From assembly GCA_009777635.1 (NCBI GenBank), contig WRLK01000023.1:1-47141 (forward strand): 47,141 nucleotides of DNA. The letters run 5' to 3'. The position numbers were made by a program, and so were the translations under genes. Origin of the DNA: Oscillospiraceae bacterium (GTDB taxonomy: Bacteria; Bacillota; Clostridia; Oscillospirales; Ruminococcaceae). Below, piece by piece: positions 1 to 8,500 of this stretch. Under the pieces are notes generated by a model. That model searched no databases. It was not told the origin of the DNA and worked only from the letters and a program-made list of their open reading frames with translations. The first letter of the stretch is position 1. Every line of letters starts with the position of its first letter.

Positions 1-145
1 GCATTTCTTTGTAATCCGTGTAAACTTCCTTGATGCCGTACTTTTCGGCGACTGCGGCGGCTCTGCCCTCGTTTTTATCGCAGATTGCCACGTTAACGGC
101 GCCGGGATGCTCGGCAAAAATCCCTGCATGGGTATCGCCCCACAT
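1..145 (-). pseudogene. Gfo/Idh/MocA oxidoreductase, N-terminal fragment, truncated at both ends
   Basis: The minus strand is open from about 145 to the window edge. It reads MWGDTHAGIFAEHPG, then a VAICDKNEGRAAAVAEKYGI stretch and VYTDYKEM. This matches the second half of the N-terminal Rossmann fold of Gfo/Idh/MocA NAD(P)-dependent sugar oxidoreductases (beta-strand ending in CD, then a helix leading to KYGI and the YTDY segment). The usual start with its GxGxxG nucleotide loop is absent: upstream of MWGDTHA the sequence becomes the antisense of the glycosidase gene. The gene is therefore broken at its 5' end, and its 3' part lies outside the window. It overlaps the glycosidase reading frame head to head. 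This is either a real rearrangement scar or an assembly join. The family call is fairly secure; the breakpoint is inferred. Confidence 0.6.
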
Positions 146-2482
146 TCTTGTTGGATAGGCGCGCCGGACGAAGCGTACGCGTCAGGCGGGCGGCTGCCCA
201 CCGAAATCGTCTATTTCAGGCGGACCTTCAGCATACGCGGCGAATGCTCGTTAAAGGCGCATATCAGCGCATCATCAAGATACAAGCTGTATGTGAATGG
301 AAAATTTGTGATAAACGGGCCCTGTAAAGCCGACTTCCTTACGCAGTATTATGACACGCTGGAGCTGAGAGATTATTTGGTTCAAGGCGAAAACATCATT
401 GCTGTTAAAGTTATTGCGTATCCCCCGCGAGAGGTTTGGACGAAGAAATACCGCGGTCCGACTTGGGCTATGACAAAAGCTGGGGGAGCCTGCTTTCTGG
501 TTGAGGGATTTGTCTCCGATGCGTCGGGTAATCGTGTTGAGGACATATCCACGGGCCGTTCTAATTGGCTTGCCCATGTGGATTGCGCGACGGGCTGGCA
601 GCTTTTCTCAAACGCGGAATTGCTGCTGGGCGCTCTTGAGATTGTTGACGGCGCAAAACTGCCGCGCGGTTGGATGAACGCAAAAGACCCTCACGGTGAT
701 TGGCATGGAGCGGCAATCAGATTCGCGGACTCGAGCAAAGACACTATGTTCGGGGTTTTTCCCGAGCTGCCGCTCTGTGAAAGACCAATCCCCTTTATGT
801 ATCTAAAGGAAAAGGAATTCGTCGGGCTGATGCCGCTGAGAGACGGCGATTATCCGGCAATTCGGTTTAACAACGGAGAAACGGCGTTGAAACCAAACGG
901 CCGATACGCGCTTGAGTTGAACGCGGGGGCACTGACATGCGGATATTTCCGTATTAAGGTCGCGGGCGGGAAAGGCGCCAAAATTACAATCCGCTACGCC
1001 GAGTGTTATGCCGAAGAAAACCCGGGGGAGCTGTTCCTAAAAAAGGGCATACGGGACGATTGGCAAAACTATCGGATTTTAGGGCACGAGGATGTCTATT
1101 ACCCATCGGGAGAAGATGAAATCTATGAACCCTTTTGGCTCAGAACCTTTCGCTTTATTCGGATTGAAGCGGAAACCTCCGATAGCCCAATGACCTTGTA
1201 TGAGCCGAATTATATCGAGACCGGTTATCCTTTAGAGGAAAAATCATATGTAAAATCCGATGAGGAATGGGTGGCCCAAATTTGGGACGTCAGCAAACGC
1301 ACATTGAAACTCTGTATGTTCGAAACCTACATGGATTGCCCGTATTACGAGCAGTTGCAATACGCGCTGGATTCAAGGCTGGAGATTCTGTTTGCGTATA
1401 TGCTGAGCGGCGACACTTTACTTGCAAGACGCTGCATACAGGACTTTAACGCATCTCTGTTGCCTATGGGGCTTACACAGGCCCGTTATCCGAGCGAGGA
1501 GCGGCAAATCATCCCCGGTTTTTCACTGCATTGGATCAGCATGGTTGAAGACTACTATTGGCAGACAGGCGATTTGTCCGTATTGAAGCTATATCGTGCG
1601 ACGATAGACTCGATACTGGAATGGTTCGACCAAAAAACGGGGGCTTCGGGGCTTATTGAAAATTTGGGGTATTGGGAGTTTGTAGATTGGGTTGCAGAGT
1701 GGAGCCATCTTAACGGAGTACCTGCGGCGGCGTTGCATGGTCCTTCTACCATTCAGAATCTGCACTACGCCTACGCGCTGCAAATCGCCGCCAAAATCAA
1801 CAGCCTCACGGGTCGGCCGGGGCTTGCCGAGGAATACGAAGGCAAGGCAAATCAAATCAAAAAGCTTGTGGATGCGCTGTGCTGGTCACAGTCGGCAGGC
1901 ATGTACAGAGAAGGCCCTGCATTTGAGGAATATACGCAGAACGCTCAAATATGGGCGGCTCTAACTGGCCTTTCCACCGGGGAAAAGGCTGCAGGAATGA
2001 TGAAAAATGCCCTTAACTCACCCGGTATATTAAAATGCTCCTTTGTCATGCAGTTCTATTTGTTTCGGGCGCTGGAGGAAGCGGGACTATACAGTGAAAC
2101 TGAAGCGTTGTGGCAAAGCTGGAAGGATTTGCTGGACTTACACCTCACAACCATAGTGGAAGCCCCCGCAGTACCTCGCAGCGACTGCCACGCATGGGGC
2201 GCGTTGCCGCTGTATGAGTTTACCACGCGTTTTTTAGGGGTTAGGCCCCTGGCAGCGGGATGGGAGGAAATTTTGATTGAGCCCAAAGCGTTTTTTATCA
2301 AGCATATTGAAGGCAAGGTCTGTACGCCAAAAGGAGATGTGATTGTTCGCTGTGACATACAGGACGGAAAGCTCACGGTTTCGGGGAAAACTCCGCGTGT
2401 TCCCGTGCTGATAAGGTTACACGATATGGAAAAAAGGCTGGAAAACGGCGGCGAATTTCATGTTACGGCTGATTTAGAGTAG
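128..2482 (+). CDS. GH78-like (alpha-L-rhamnosidase superfamily) glycoside hydrolase, 5' end doubtful
   Basis: About 784 residues if read from ATG 128; an in-frame ATG also exists at 107. The N-terminal part (CWIGAPDEA, then VYFRRTF, RYKLYVNGKFVINGP) is the beta-sandwich found at the front of bacterial rhamnosidase-like proteins. A second sandwich follows, then an (alpha/alpha)6 barrel from about residue 400 (DCPYYEQLQYALDSR, GLTQARYPSEERQ, HWISMVEDYYWQTGD) and a C-terminal sandwich (DCHAWGALPLYEF, FLGVRPLAAGWEEILIEP). The family removes terminal alpha-L-rhamnose or similar sugars from plant glycans. The canonical DCPQRDER acid motif appears here as DCPYYEQLQ, so substrate and mechanism may differ. 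No signal peptide is visible, so it is probably cytoplasmic. There is no ribosome binding site before either start, and the first codons overlap antisense remnants of an oxidoreductase, so the native start may be lost. It converges on the sugar operon and probably serves the same substrate. Confidence 0.75.
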   Translation: MGIAPHSCWIGAPDEAYASGGRLPTEIVYFRRTFSIRGECSLKAHISASSRYKLYVNGKFVINGPCKADFLTQYYDTLELRDYLVQGENIIAVKVIAYPPREVWTKKYRGPTWAMTKAGGACFLVEGFVSDASGNRVEDISTGRSNWLAHVDCATGWQLFSNAELLLGALEIVDGAKLPRGWMNAKDPHGDWHGAAIRFADSSKDTMFGVFPELPLCERPIPFMYLKEKEFVGLMPLRDGDYPAIRFNNGETALKPNGRYALELNAGALTCGYFRIKVAGGKGAKITIRYAECYAEENPGELFLKKGIRDDWQNYRILGHEDVYYPSGEDEIYEPFWLRTFRFIRIEAETSDSPMTLYEPNYIETGYPLEEKSYVKSDEEWVAQIWDVSKRTLKLCMFETYMDCPYYEQLQYALDSRLEILFAYMLSGDTLLARRCIQDFNASLLPMGLTQARYPSEERQIIPGFSLHWISMVEDYYWQTGDLSVLKLYRATIDSILEWFDQKTGASGLIENLGYWEFVDWVAEWSHLNGVPAAALHGPSTIQNLHYAYALQIAAKINSLTGRPGLAEEYEGKANQIKKLVDALCWSQSAGMYREGPAFEEYTQNAQIWAALTGLSTGEKAAGMMKNALNSPGILKCSFVMQFYLFRALEEAGLYSETEALWQSWKDLLDLHLTTIVEAPAVPRSDCHAWGALPLYEFTTRFLGVRPLAAGWEEILIEPKAFFIKHIEGKVCTPKGDVIVRCDIQDGKLTVSGKTPRVPVLIRLHDMEKRLENGGEFHVTADLE

Positions 2483-2567
2483 ATGTCTTTTAGCGTGTCA
2501 TGCTGATTATCGCCCAAGTGTCTTCTTTTTGCGCTGTTTTAATTTTTTTATTATTGTTGTCACAACC

Positions 2568-3584
2568 CTAGTTCTCAACAAGTACTTTAATGGTTTCCCG
2601 CGGATTATTAGCCGCCCAGTTAAATGCATCTACTGCCTGTTCAAAGGTGAATCGGTGGGTAATAAGTTCTTCCGTTTTAATCCGCCCGTCTGAAAGCCAT
2701 GTAACGGCTGTGTCGAAGACATTGGCGTACCTGTTAACGCCGATATAATCAAGTTCCTTTTCCATCATGGCGGCGACGTCTAGCTCAACACGATTGCTGT
2801 CTGGCCAACCTACCTGAACAACCCGTCCTCCATGCCGCGCCATATCAAACAATTGAGCTGTGGCCTTAGCGCTGCCCGCTGTTTCAAATACGATATCACC
2901 GATATTTTGCAATGGCGTATCGCCGGGAAGGCAAATTTCATCAGCACCAAGCTGTTTTGCGATTGAAAGCCGTTTCTCGATTATGTCAATGCAAATGGCG
3001 CGCCCTCCTCCTGCCGCCTTGAAAGCTTGCAGGGTCAGCAGCCCTATAGGCCCCGCGCCAACAATAATACCCGTGCAGCCTGGCTTCATACGCGCACGGT
3101 TCATAGCATGAACAGCCACCGCTACAGGTTCAGCCATAGCGGCGTCTGCTAACGAAAGCGATTCCGGTATTGGAAAAACAAAGCTTTCCTGAACCGCCAC
3201 ATAATCGCAAAAGGTCCCGTTTATAGGCGGCGCGGAGAGAAAAACAACATCTGGGCAGAGGTTATATTTTCCGCTTCTACAGAATTCGCAGCGCCCGCAA
3301 GCGAATCCAGGCTCAATAACTACACGATCACCTTCACTGAATCGTTTGACCCCTTCGCCTGCCGCCGCGATGACTCCACTGGCTTCGTGTCCCGGTATAT
3401 ATGGCTCTGTTACAATGAAATTTCCAAGTCTACCGTCTTTGAAAAAATGTATGTCGGAACCGCATATCCCATTAGCAGCAATTTTCACAAGCACCTCGCC
3501 TTGCCGCGGTTTTGGTATTTCCTTTTTTTCAATTTTCAAATTATGTTCTGCGTCAAGAAATAAACAGCGGTTGGTTGCAGACAT
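2568..3584 (-). CDS. Zinc-dependent medium-chain dehydrogenase (sorbitol/threonine dehydrogenase-like)
   Basis: 338 residues, full length for the MDR superfamily. The GroES-like domain shows ICGSDIHFF (catalytic zinc Cys), PGHEASG (zinc His and Glu) and the structural-zinc lobe CGRCEFCRSGKYNLC. The Rossmann domain shows GAGPIGLLTLQAF, and an acidic CIDI at the end of the second strand suggests NAD preference. The reaction is most likely NAD-dependent oxidation of a polyol or sugar hydroxyl; the substrate cannot be read from sequence. The start at 3584 is preceded by a GAGGGGTGAG ribosome binding site. It is the last gene of the minus-strand carbohydrate series, after the ADP-ribosylglycohydrolase gene and a remnant of a second copy of it. 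Confidence 0.88.
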   Translation of the reverse strand: MSATNRCLFLDAEHNLKIEKKEIPKPRQGEVLVKIAANGICGSDIHFFKDGRLGNFIVTEPYIPGHEASGVIAAAGEGVKRFSEGDRVVIEPGFACGRCEFCRSGKYNLCPDVVFLSAPPINGTFCDYVAVQESFVFPIPESLSLADAAMAEPVAVAVHAMNRARMKPGCTGIIVGAGPIGLLTLQAFKAAGGGRAICIDIIEKRLSIAKQLGADEICLPGDTPLQNIGDIVFETAGSAKATAQLFDMARHGGRVVQVGWPDSNRVELDVAAMMEKELDYIGVNRYANVFDTAVTWLSDGRIKTEELITHRFTFEQAVDAFNWAANNPRETIKVLVEN

Positions 3585-3616
3585 ATTCTCACCCCTCTAT
3601 TATTTTTGTTATTTGC

Positions 3617-3814
3617 GCAGGAATCTTTATAGTTGTTGTCTACTACCCCTGAAAGCGGCGGGACAAGACCCGCGCGAAGATTGGCTTTGCCCATGCCGTA
3701 TTCAACCCAGTTCGGGATGATATAGCTAAGCCAATAATCACCCGGAATAGAGGCGTTTACGTTTCGGCCATAGCGCTCCACAGCTGCAAGCCACACGATT
3801 TGCAAATCCAAATC
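3617..3814 (-). pseudogene. Remnant of a second ADP-ribosylglycohydrolase gene
   Basis: A 66-codon stretch aligns without gaps to the internal DDLDIQLLW...YKDSC part of the intact neighbour at 3867-5498. Examples: DLDLQIVWLAAVE against DLDIQLLWLIALE, DYWLSYIIPNWVEYGMGK against EYWLTFVTPHWSEYGIGK, and NNYKDSC against NEYKDSC. Similarity stops abruptly on both sides (KFWS upstream, ANNKNN downstream), and the piece has no start codon or ribosome binding site of its own. It is best explained as the internal remainder of a diverged paralog left after deletion, not a recent duplicate, because many positions differ. Confidence 0.8.
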
Positions 3815-3866
3815 GGACCAGAATTTCCCAGATGCAGCGCAAAGTCTTTTTTCGCTTTGGCTTGCG

Positions 3867-5498
3867 TTAAAATTGATAATAGAAATCCGTATTGTAGGTT
3901 TGCAAATTGGCGTTCACAAGTGTAAACGGGACGCACATATTCGTGTGCCTTCCAGGGGATGTGATTTGAAACACACCTTTGACGGCAGGCTGCGTTATGT
4001 CCTCGCAAATCAGCGTGAACTCCGCGCATTCCATATTCCCGCGAAATACGGGGCCGCGGAAATAAGGGGCTTTGATTAGCATCCGTCCGGATTTACCGGG
4101 CAGCACGGTCAAATCGTCCTCGCACCAGACTTTGATATCCAACGCCTCGACATGTTTATACCGATTCACGATGCGCAATACCAGTTTTTTCTCCTCGTTG
4201 CTGCGCATAGCGGGCCCCCCCTCGTACACCACCTGTATATCGAAGAAATCAAAACTATAAATAGGGCCTTTTGCCATTTCCTCAAAAACCGAAGCGTCTT
4301 CACAGCGCATTTCCGCTCCTGCCAGAGGCTCCTGATTTTCATCAACAAGCTCGGCGGCGCTTTCGTATGCAAGGCTCACCTGCTTGCCAATCTTGCTTAC
4401 ACGCTCGACAAGATTTTCAATCGTCGCGGGAATTTCCGCACCGTAGCCACCCAGTTCGCCAAGATTGAGACAGCCGGTCTTTATAGTGCTCCCGATGGGC
4501 TCCAGCCATTTTTGCGGGATTTTGCTCTGACCATGAATAATACCGAATATCGCGCCGGCTGTCGCAGCGGTGCAGTCCGTGTCCTCGCCGCAGTTGATGG
4601 TATAGCGCATCAGTTTTTCAAAATCATCTTCGCAATACAGCATCCCGATGATAACAATTGCGATATTGGACGGCACGTCAAATCCTAAATTCCCGTCTAA
4701 AAGCCCCTTCTTGCGATCATCTTCCGATGCGGTGTCCGGAATTGCGCCGGAAACGCAGCCGCGGAAATTCCCCAAAACTTTATCGCGAAGTTCAAGGTAA
4801 TCCATCCCCTTTGCATGGGCATCTATTACAAAGCGAACCGCCTTTGCCGTCGCACACTCTGTCGGGATGTAGGAAAGGCCAATTTCCACAAGCTTTTGCA
4901 TATCATTTTCCAAAAAAGCAGCGCTTTGCATGGCTGCCGTGAAGATTTCAGCGTAGGTACCTTCACCGTCGCCGTGGTCGAGGATTGCGTCCTCATAAGC
5001 ATATTTCGCGGCAATTTGTGGCGCCCCAGGCGCGATGGCGGCCCAAATTTCCGAGCGGATGTATGCCCCGCAAGAGTCTTTGTATTCATTGTAATGTGTG
5101 CCGCATAACGGCGCCGGAAGGCCTGAGCGCATATTAATCTTGCCGATACCATATTCAGACCAGTGCGGGGTCACGAACGTCAGCCAGTATTCGCCCAACG
5201 TTTTCGCATCTAAATCAAGCCCGCGCTCCTCAAGCGCAATAAGCCACAGGAGCTGGATATCCAGATCGTCGTTGGGAACAGGGTTGCCGTCTAGTTCCTG
5301 CATGTAGAATTGAAAATCGTTGACCTGCCGAATCCATTCTAGCGGGGCTCCAGCCGTACCTCCAATGTTTTTTCCGAGGAAGCAGCCCATCAGTTTATCG
5401 TGGTAATGGTTAACCGATATCCGATTTTTTTGCTGCTCTTTTGTCGCCCACGGAGCTATTGATGCTACCGGTTTCATTTCACACGCATTTAGTTTCAT
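3867..5498 (-). CDS. ADP-ribosylglycohydrolase family protein (DraG-like) with extra C-terminal domain
   Basis: 543 residues. The N-terminal approximately 330 residues carry family hallmarks: GCFLGKNIGGTAGAPLEW, the acidic metal-site segment PNDDLDIQLLW, the internal YKDSC, and the GEDTDCTAATAGAIFGI motif whose Asp residues bind the second metal. The last approximately 170 residues look like beta-sandwich (alternating strands such as KLVLRIVNRY, EFTLICEDI) and are not part of the core family. Family members hydrolyse ADP-ribose bonds, but copies in sugar operons probably act on another glycosidic or ribosyl substrate; that is inference. An AGGAGGGTC ribosome binding site precedes ATG 5498. 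It follows the URO-D gene by 10 nt in the same operon. No signal peptide is seen. Confidence 0.85.
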   Translation of the reverse strand: MKLNACEMKPVASIAPWATKEQQKNRISVNHYHDKLMGCFLGKNIGGTAGAPLEWIRQVNDFQFYMQELDGNPVPNDDLDIQLLWLIALEERGLDLDAKTLGEYWLTFVTPHWSEYGIGKINMRSGLPAPLCGTHYNEYKDSCGAYIRSEIWAAIAPGAPQIAAKYAYEDAILDHGDGEGTYAEIFTAAMQSAAFLENDMQKLVEIGLSYIPTECATAKAVRFVIDAHAKGMDYLELRDKVLGNFRGCVSGAIPDTASEDDRKKGLLDGNLGFDVPSNIAIVIIGMLYCEDDFEKLMRYTINCGEDTDCTAATAGAIFGIIHGQSKIPQKWLEPIGSTIKTGCLNLGELGGYGAEIPATIENLVERVSKIGKQVSLAYESAAELVDENQEPLAGAEMRCEDASVFEEMAKGPIYSFDFFDIQVVYEGGPAMRSNEEKKLVLRIVNRYKHVEALDIKVWCEDDLTVLPGKSGRMLIKAPYFRGPVFRGNMECAEFTLICEDITQPAVKGVFQITSPGRHTNMCVPFTLVNANLQTYNTDFYYQF

Positions 5499-5508
5499 AT
5501 TGACCCTC

Positions 5509-6630
5509 CTAAATTAGAGCCGCTTCGTTGACCCGCGCGGCTTTGTTTTTTATTTGATTTTTATGTTCGTTTGTCCAGTGCGAGGGATGAATTGCGACAT
5601 CGTTTTCATCAAGTGGCCACAACCCTGAAAACGCTGTATTCAGCCACAAACGTTTTTCTTTGGCAAGTGCAAAAACAGTGGGAGCCCTTTCAATATCCTC
5701 TTGCAGGATAATGGGTTTTTCCGAGCTCCAGCCCGCGTCTAAAAGCTGTTCCACAGTCATTTGGCTTGCGTTGACGGCTTTCACGCCTGGAATCGCGCAC
5801 AATCGCCTTACGACAGCGTTGAAATCACCACAGGAATGAACTGTAATCCCACCGAAGCGTTTTGCAAGTTTTTCTAAATGCCCGCTGTAATATTCCTCGA
5901 AAAAATCGCCGGATAACATTGCCATAGAATCTGCCGAAAGCGTCGCGCCATTGTTTTCAGGCACCCAATCCCAACCATAGAGATGTGTGCCTATGAAATG
6001 CTTGCCCAACAGCTTTTGCTGGGCATCCCACAGCATACAAAACGCATCGGAAGCCGTTTCGAGCAGACGGTGAAATCTTTCTTCATCATCATATGCGCAT
6101 AAAAACAGGTTTTCATAACCCCATAGCTGGCCGGAAACATCCATCGGCCCCTGCATATCACATACATGCACGGGGATTTCCCCTTCGCATTCCTCCAAAT
6201 AATACTTCTGCATTTCCAACCATTCAAATGCCGATGTGCCAGGGTGGATAAACGGTTCCGGCAGGTTGTCGATGTCCTTGGCCGAAAACAGGATTCGCTC
6301 ATTTGTATAGTCCCTGCCTACCACGATTTCCTTCGCCCCAAACATGCTTGGGATTGTCCCCTGCTTGCACCCGGGGAAAAACGCAGGGATAAAATCGTCG
6401 TCTATGATCCCGCGGTAAATGAATTCGTCCAAATAAGCCGTAAGACCTGTTTCTTTCGCAAATACGTCATTGTAATAGTTCATGCTCACCGGTAGGAACA
6501 AGTACGGATAACGCCCCGGAGGCGTTTCGCCTGCCCATATGGCGCGCCACCGCGCTTTGCTTTTTTCAAGGCGCTCGTCGGGATACAGCTCCTTGATTTG
6601 CTTGATTTTTTCCCTAATCCACGGTTCCAA
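5509..6630 (-). CDS. Uroporphyrinogen decarboxylase (URO-D) family protein
   Basis: 373 residues when started at TTG 6630, which has AGGAGG at the right distance; longer upstream readings run into the kinase gene and have no site. The gene overlaps the last 17 nt of the kinase gene, suggesting translational coupling. The URO-D/MtaA TIM-barrel fold is indicated by VHVCDMQGPMD, WDWVPENNG and ITVHSCGDFNAVVRRL. The HSC element resembles the HxC zinc ligand pair of corrinoid-dependent methyltransferases of this superfamily. True HemE residues are not evident, and such proteins often sit in carbohydrate operons with unknown reactions. A C1 or methyl transfer role is possible but unproven. The position between a two-component kinase and catabolic enzymes suggests a step in use of the imported substrate. 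Confidence 0.78.
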   Translation of the reverse strand: MEPWIREKIKQIKELYPDERLEKSKARWRAIWAGETPPGRYPYLFLPVSMNYYNDVFAKETGLTAYLDEFIYRGIIDDDFIPAFFPGCKQGTIPSMFGAKEIVVGRDYTNERILFSAKDIDNLPEPFIHPGTSAFEWLEMQKYYLEECEGEIPVHVCDMQGPMDVSGQLWGYENLFLCAYDDEERFHRLLETASDAFCMLWDAQQKLLGKHFIGTHLYGWDWVPENNGATLSADSMAMLSGDFFEEYYSGHLEKLAKRFGGITVHSCGDFNAVVRRLCAIPGVKAVNASQMTVEQLLDAGWSSEKPIILQEDIERAPTVFALAKEKRLWLNTAFSGLWPLDENDVAIHPSHWTNEHKNQIKNKAARVNEAALI

Positions 6631-8491
6631 TGTTATCCTCCTGTTCTGTGGCGCCGACGGCGCCGTCAATACGGATTTTGGCAACGAGTCCACCGCCGCA
6701 ATTCGGATAGAACCGCAATTCGAAACCACCGGGATATAGTGCCTGTAACCGGCTTGCAACATTTACAAGCCCAATATGGGAATGCTCCCTGTCATTCATG
6801 CCGGGCGGCGGCTTGCGGCGCTCCAAAGCATGGTTCATTTGTTCCAGTCTTTCGGAAGACAAGCCTACCCCGTTGTCGGTAACCTCTATCAAAATATCCA
6901 CAGGATTTTCGGCGTCACGGTATACCCGAAGAATGATATTGCCTTTGTACCCAATGCTTTTAAGTCCGTGCATGATGCTGTTTTCCACAAGCGGTTGCAG
7001 GATAAGACTCGGAATTTGCATTTCGTCCAGAGAGTGGTCTATATCATAAAAATCGTTGAGCCCGGGATGGCGGCATTTCATGAGTTGCATATACACTTGG
7101 ATGAGCTTGGCTTCGCGTTTTAGCGGAACTGTCAGTTCATTGTTTCCGACACTGAGGCGGAAAAAATCCACCATCATCATAATCATTTCTGCAACCTGCG
7201 AGTTTCCTTCAAGCGCTGCCTTCATGCGTATGGTATCCAGTGTATTGTATAAAAAGTGCGGGTTAATTTGGCTTCTCAGGTACAGAAGCTGCATTTCCCG
7301 TTGTTGTAGCTGCACCTCCTGCAGACGAATCGTGGTTTCGTATTCTAAAGATATTAATTTATTAATCGTATCCATCATATGATTAAAAGAGGCAATCAAT
7401 CTGCCGGATTCATCTTCGGTCGTCACGGGCAACGTAACATGTATATCGCGGCCTATATTTTCCATCGTTTTCGAGAGCATCTTGATTGGCTTTAAAACAT
7501 GCCGCGTCTGTAGCAACGTAAAGAATACAGAACACAAAACTGCCCCGGCAGAAATGATGATAATGAGAACCAACAGCCGCCATGTGCCTCCAAAAACTGC
7601 AGCAGCCGGCCGGCCAATCAAAAGTGTCAGTCCACTGTAATCAGAGACCATAGTATCAGCCATATATCTCACATCATCAATATCGCAGCTTTTCAGCCCA
7701 CTTTCCCCAACCCAGCCCTCCAAATCAATATCAGGGTAAATATCCGCGAACATCTGCCCGGTATAGCGTCCATACGTTTCACATATAATTGTGCCTTGCC
7801 TATCCACAACAATATAAAACGAATCGTCGGTAAGGTGCTGCTCGATTGTTTGCCTAAGGTCAAGCATAGGGGACAACAATAGGATATATCCAATACCCTT
7901 GTGAGGGGAAAAGCTTTTTACCTCACGTGCCATATACAGATGGTGCTCACCTCTGGCGGGAGCACTGGACGACAGCCTAATAAAATCAGGGAGACCGCCC
8001 ACAGTCAGCTTGCATCCCGAAATATACTCCCAAATCGAATCGCCGTCTGCCGGACGCCAAGCGCTGTCTGTCAGCGAACTGCCTGCCCGAAGGCCGGTGC
8101 CCCAATCGTATTTATAAATCAGTGAGCGCTTGTTAAAGATGTAGACCCCACTAATATCATTGCGTATGGTAATCATGCTGAGCATAAGATTTTGCAAATA
8201 TGCGGCGCTCTCAAGCTGCCGATTGTAGCTATAGGAATCATAGTTTTGAATAATATCCTGCGTTCTTTCGTCCGCGAAGCAAATCAGTGATACGCGCGCG
8301 ATATCCCTCAGTCTGTTGTCCACCGAGCTGATTGAACTTGTAAGAAACGCTTCCAAAGTGCTTTGCTCCTTGTCGACAGACAAGCGGTAATTGAGTATCC
8401 CGATAAATAAAAACGCAACAAAAAAAACCACCAATATGATAACACTGTTTGGAATTGCCAGCCTGGCAAATATACTTTTTCGCGTTTTCAT
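6614..8491 (-). CDS. Sensor histidine kinase, YesM-like (His_kinase PF06580 type)
   Basis: 625 residues. A transmembrane segment lies at about residues 12-32 and a second at about 305-325, flanking an extracellular sensor domain of some 270 residues. A HAMP region follows (LKPIKMLSKTMENIG). The phospho-acceptor box is SQINPHFLYNTLDTIRM, typical of the LytS/YesM subfamily. The ATP-binding domain has LQPLVENSIMHGL (N box), DNGVGL and GLVNVASRL. With the regulator at 11782-12534 it should form the two-component system controlling this sugar uptake locus, most likely sensing the sugar or the binding protein outside the cell. It lies 9 nt after the second permease gene and overlaps the URO-D gene at its 3' end. 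AAGGG lies upstream of ATG 8491 at a somewhat long spacing. Confidence 0.92.
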   Translation of the reverse strand: MKTRKSIFARLAIPNSVIILVVFFVAFLFIGILNYRLSVDKEQSTLEAFLTSSISSVDNRLRDIARVSLICFADERTQDIIQNYDSYSYNRQLESAAYLQNLMLSMITIRNDISGVYIFNKRSLIYKYDWGTGLRAGSSLTDSAWRPADGDSIWEYISGCKLTVGGLPDFIRLSSSAPARGEHHLYMAREVKSFSPHKGIGYILLLSPMLDLRQTIEQHLTDDSFYIVVDRQGTIICETYGRYTGQMFADIYPDIDLEGWVGESGLKSCDIDDVRYMADTMVSDYSGLTLLIGRPAAAVFGGTWRLLVLIIIISAGAVLCSVFFTLLQTRHVLKPIKMLSKTMENIGRDIHVTLPVTTEDESGRLIASFNHMMDTINKLISLEYETTIRLQEVQLQQREMQLLYLRSQINPHFLYNTLDTIRMKAALEGNSQVAEMIMMMVDFFRLSVGNNELTVPLKREAKLIQVYMQLMKCRHPGLNDFYDIDHSLDEMQIPSLILQPLVENSIMHGLKSIGYKGNIILRVYRDAENPVDILIEVTDNGVGLSSERLEQMNHALERRKPPPGMNDREHSHIGLVNVASRLQALYPGGFELRFYPNCGGGLVAKIRIDGAVGATEQEDNIGTVD

Positions 8492-8500
8492 AGAATATCG

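Noticed and set aside
3757-4029. 90-codon minus-strand ORF overlapping the 3' end of the ADP-ribosylglycohydrolase gene
   Set aside because: It is a shadow frame of the real gene, with no ribosome binding site or family features.
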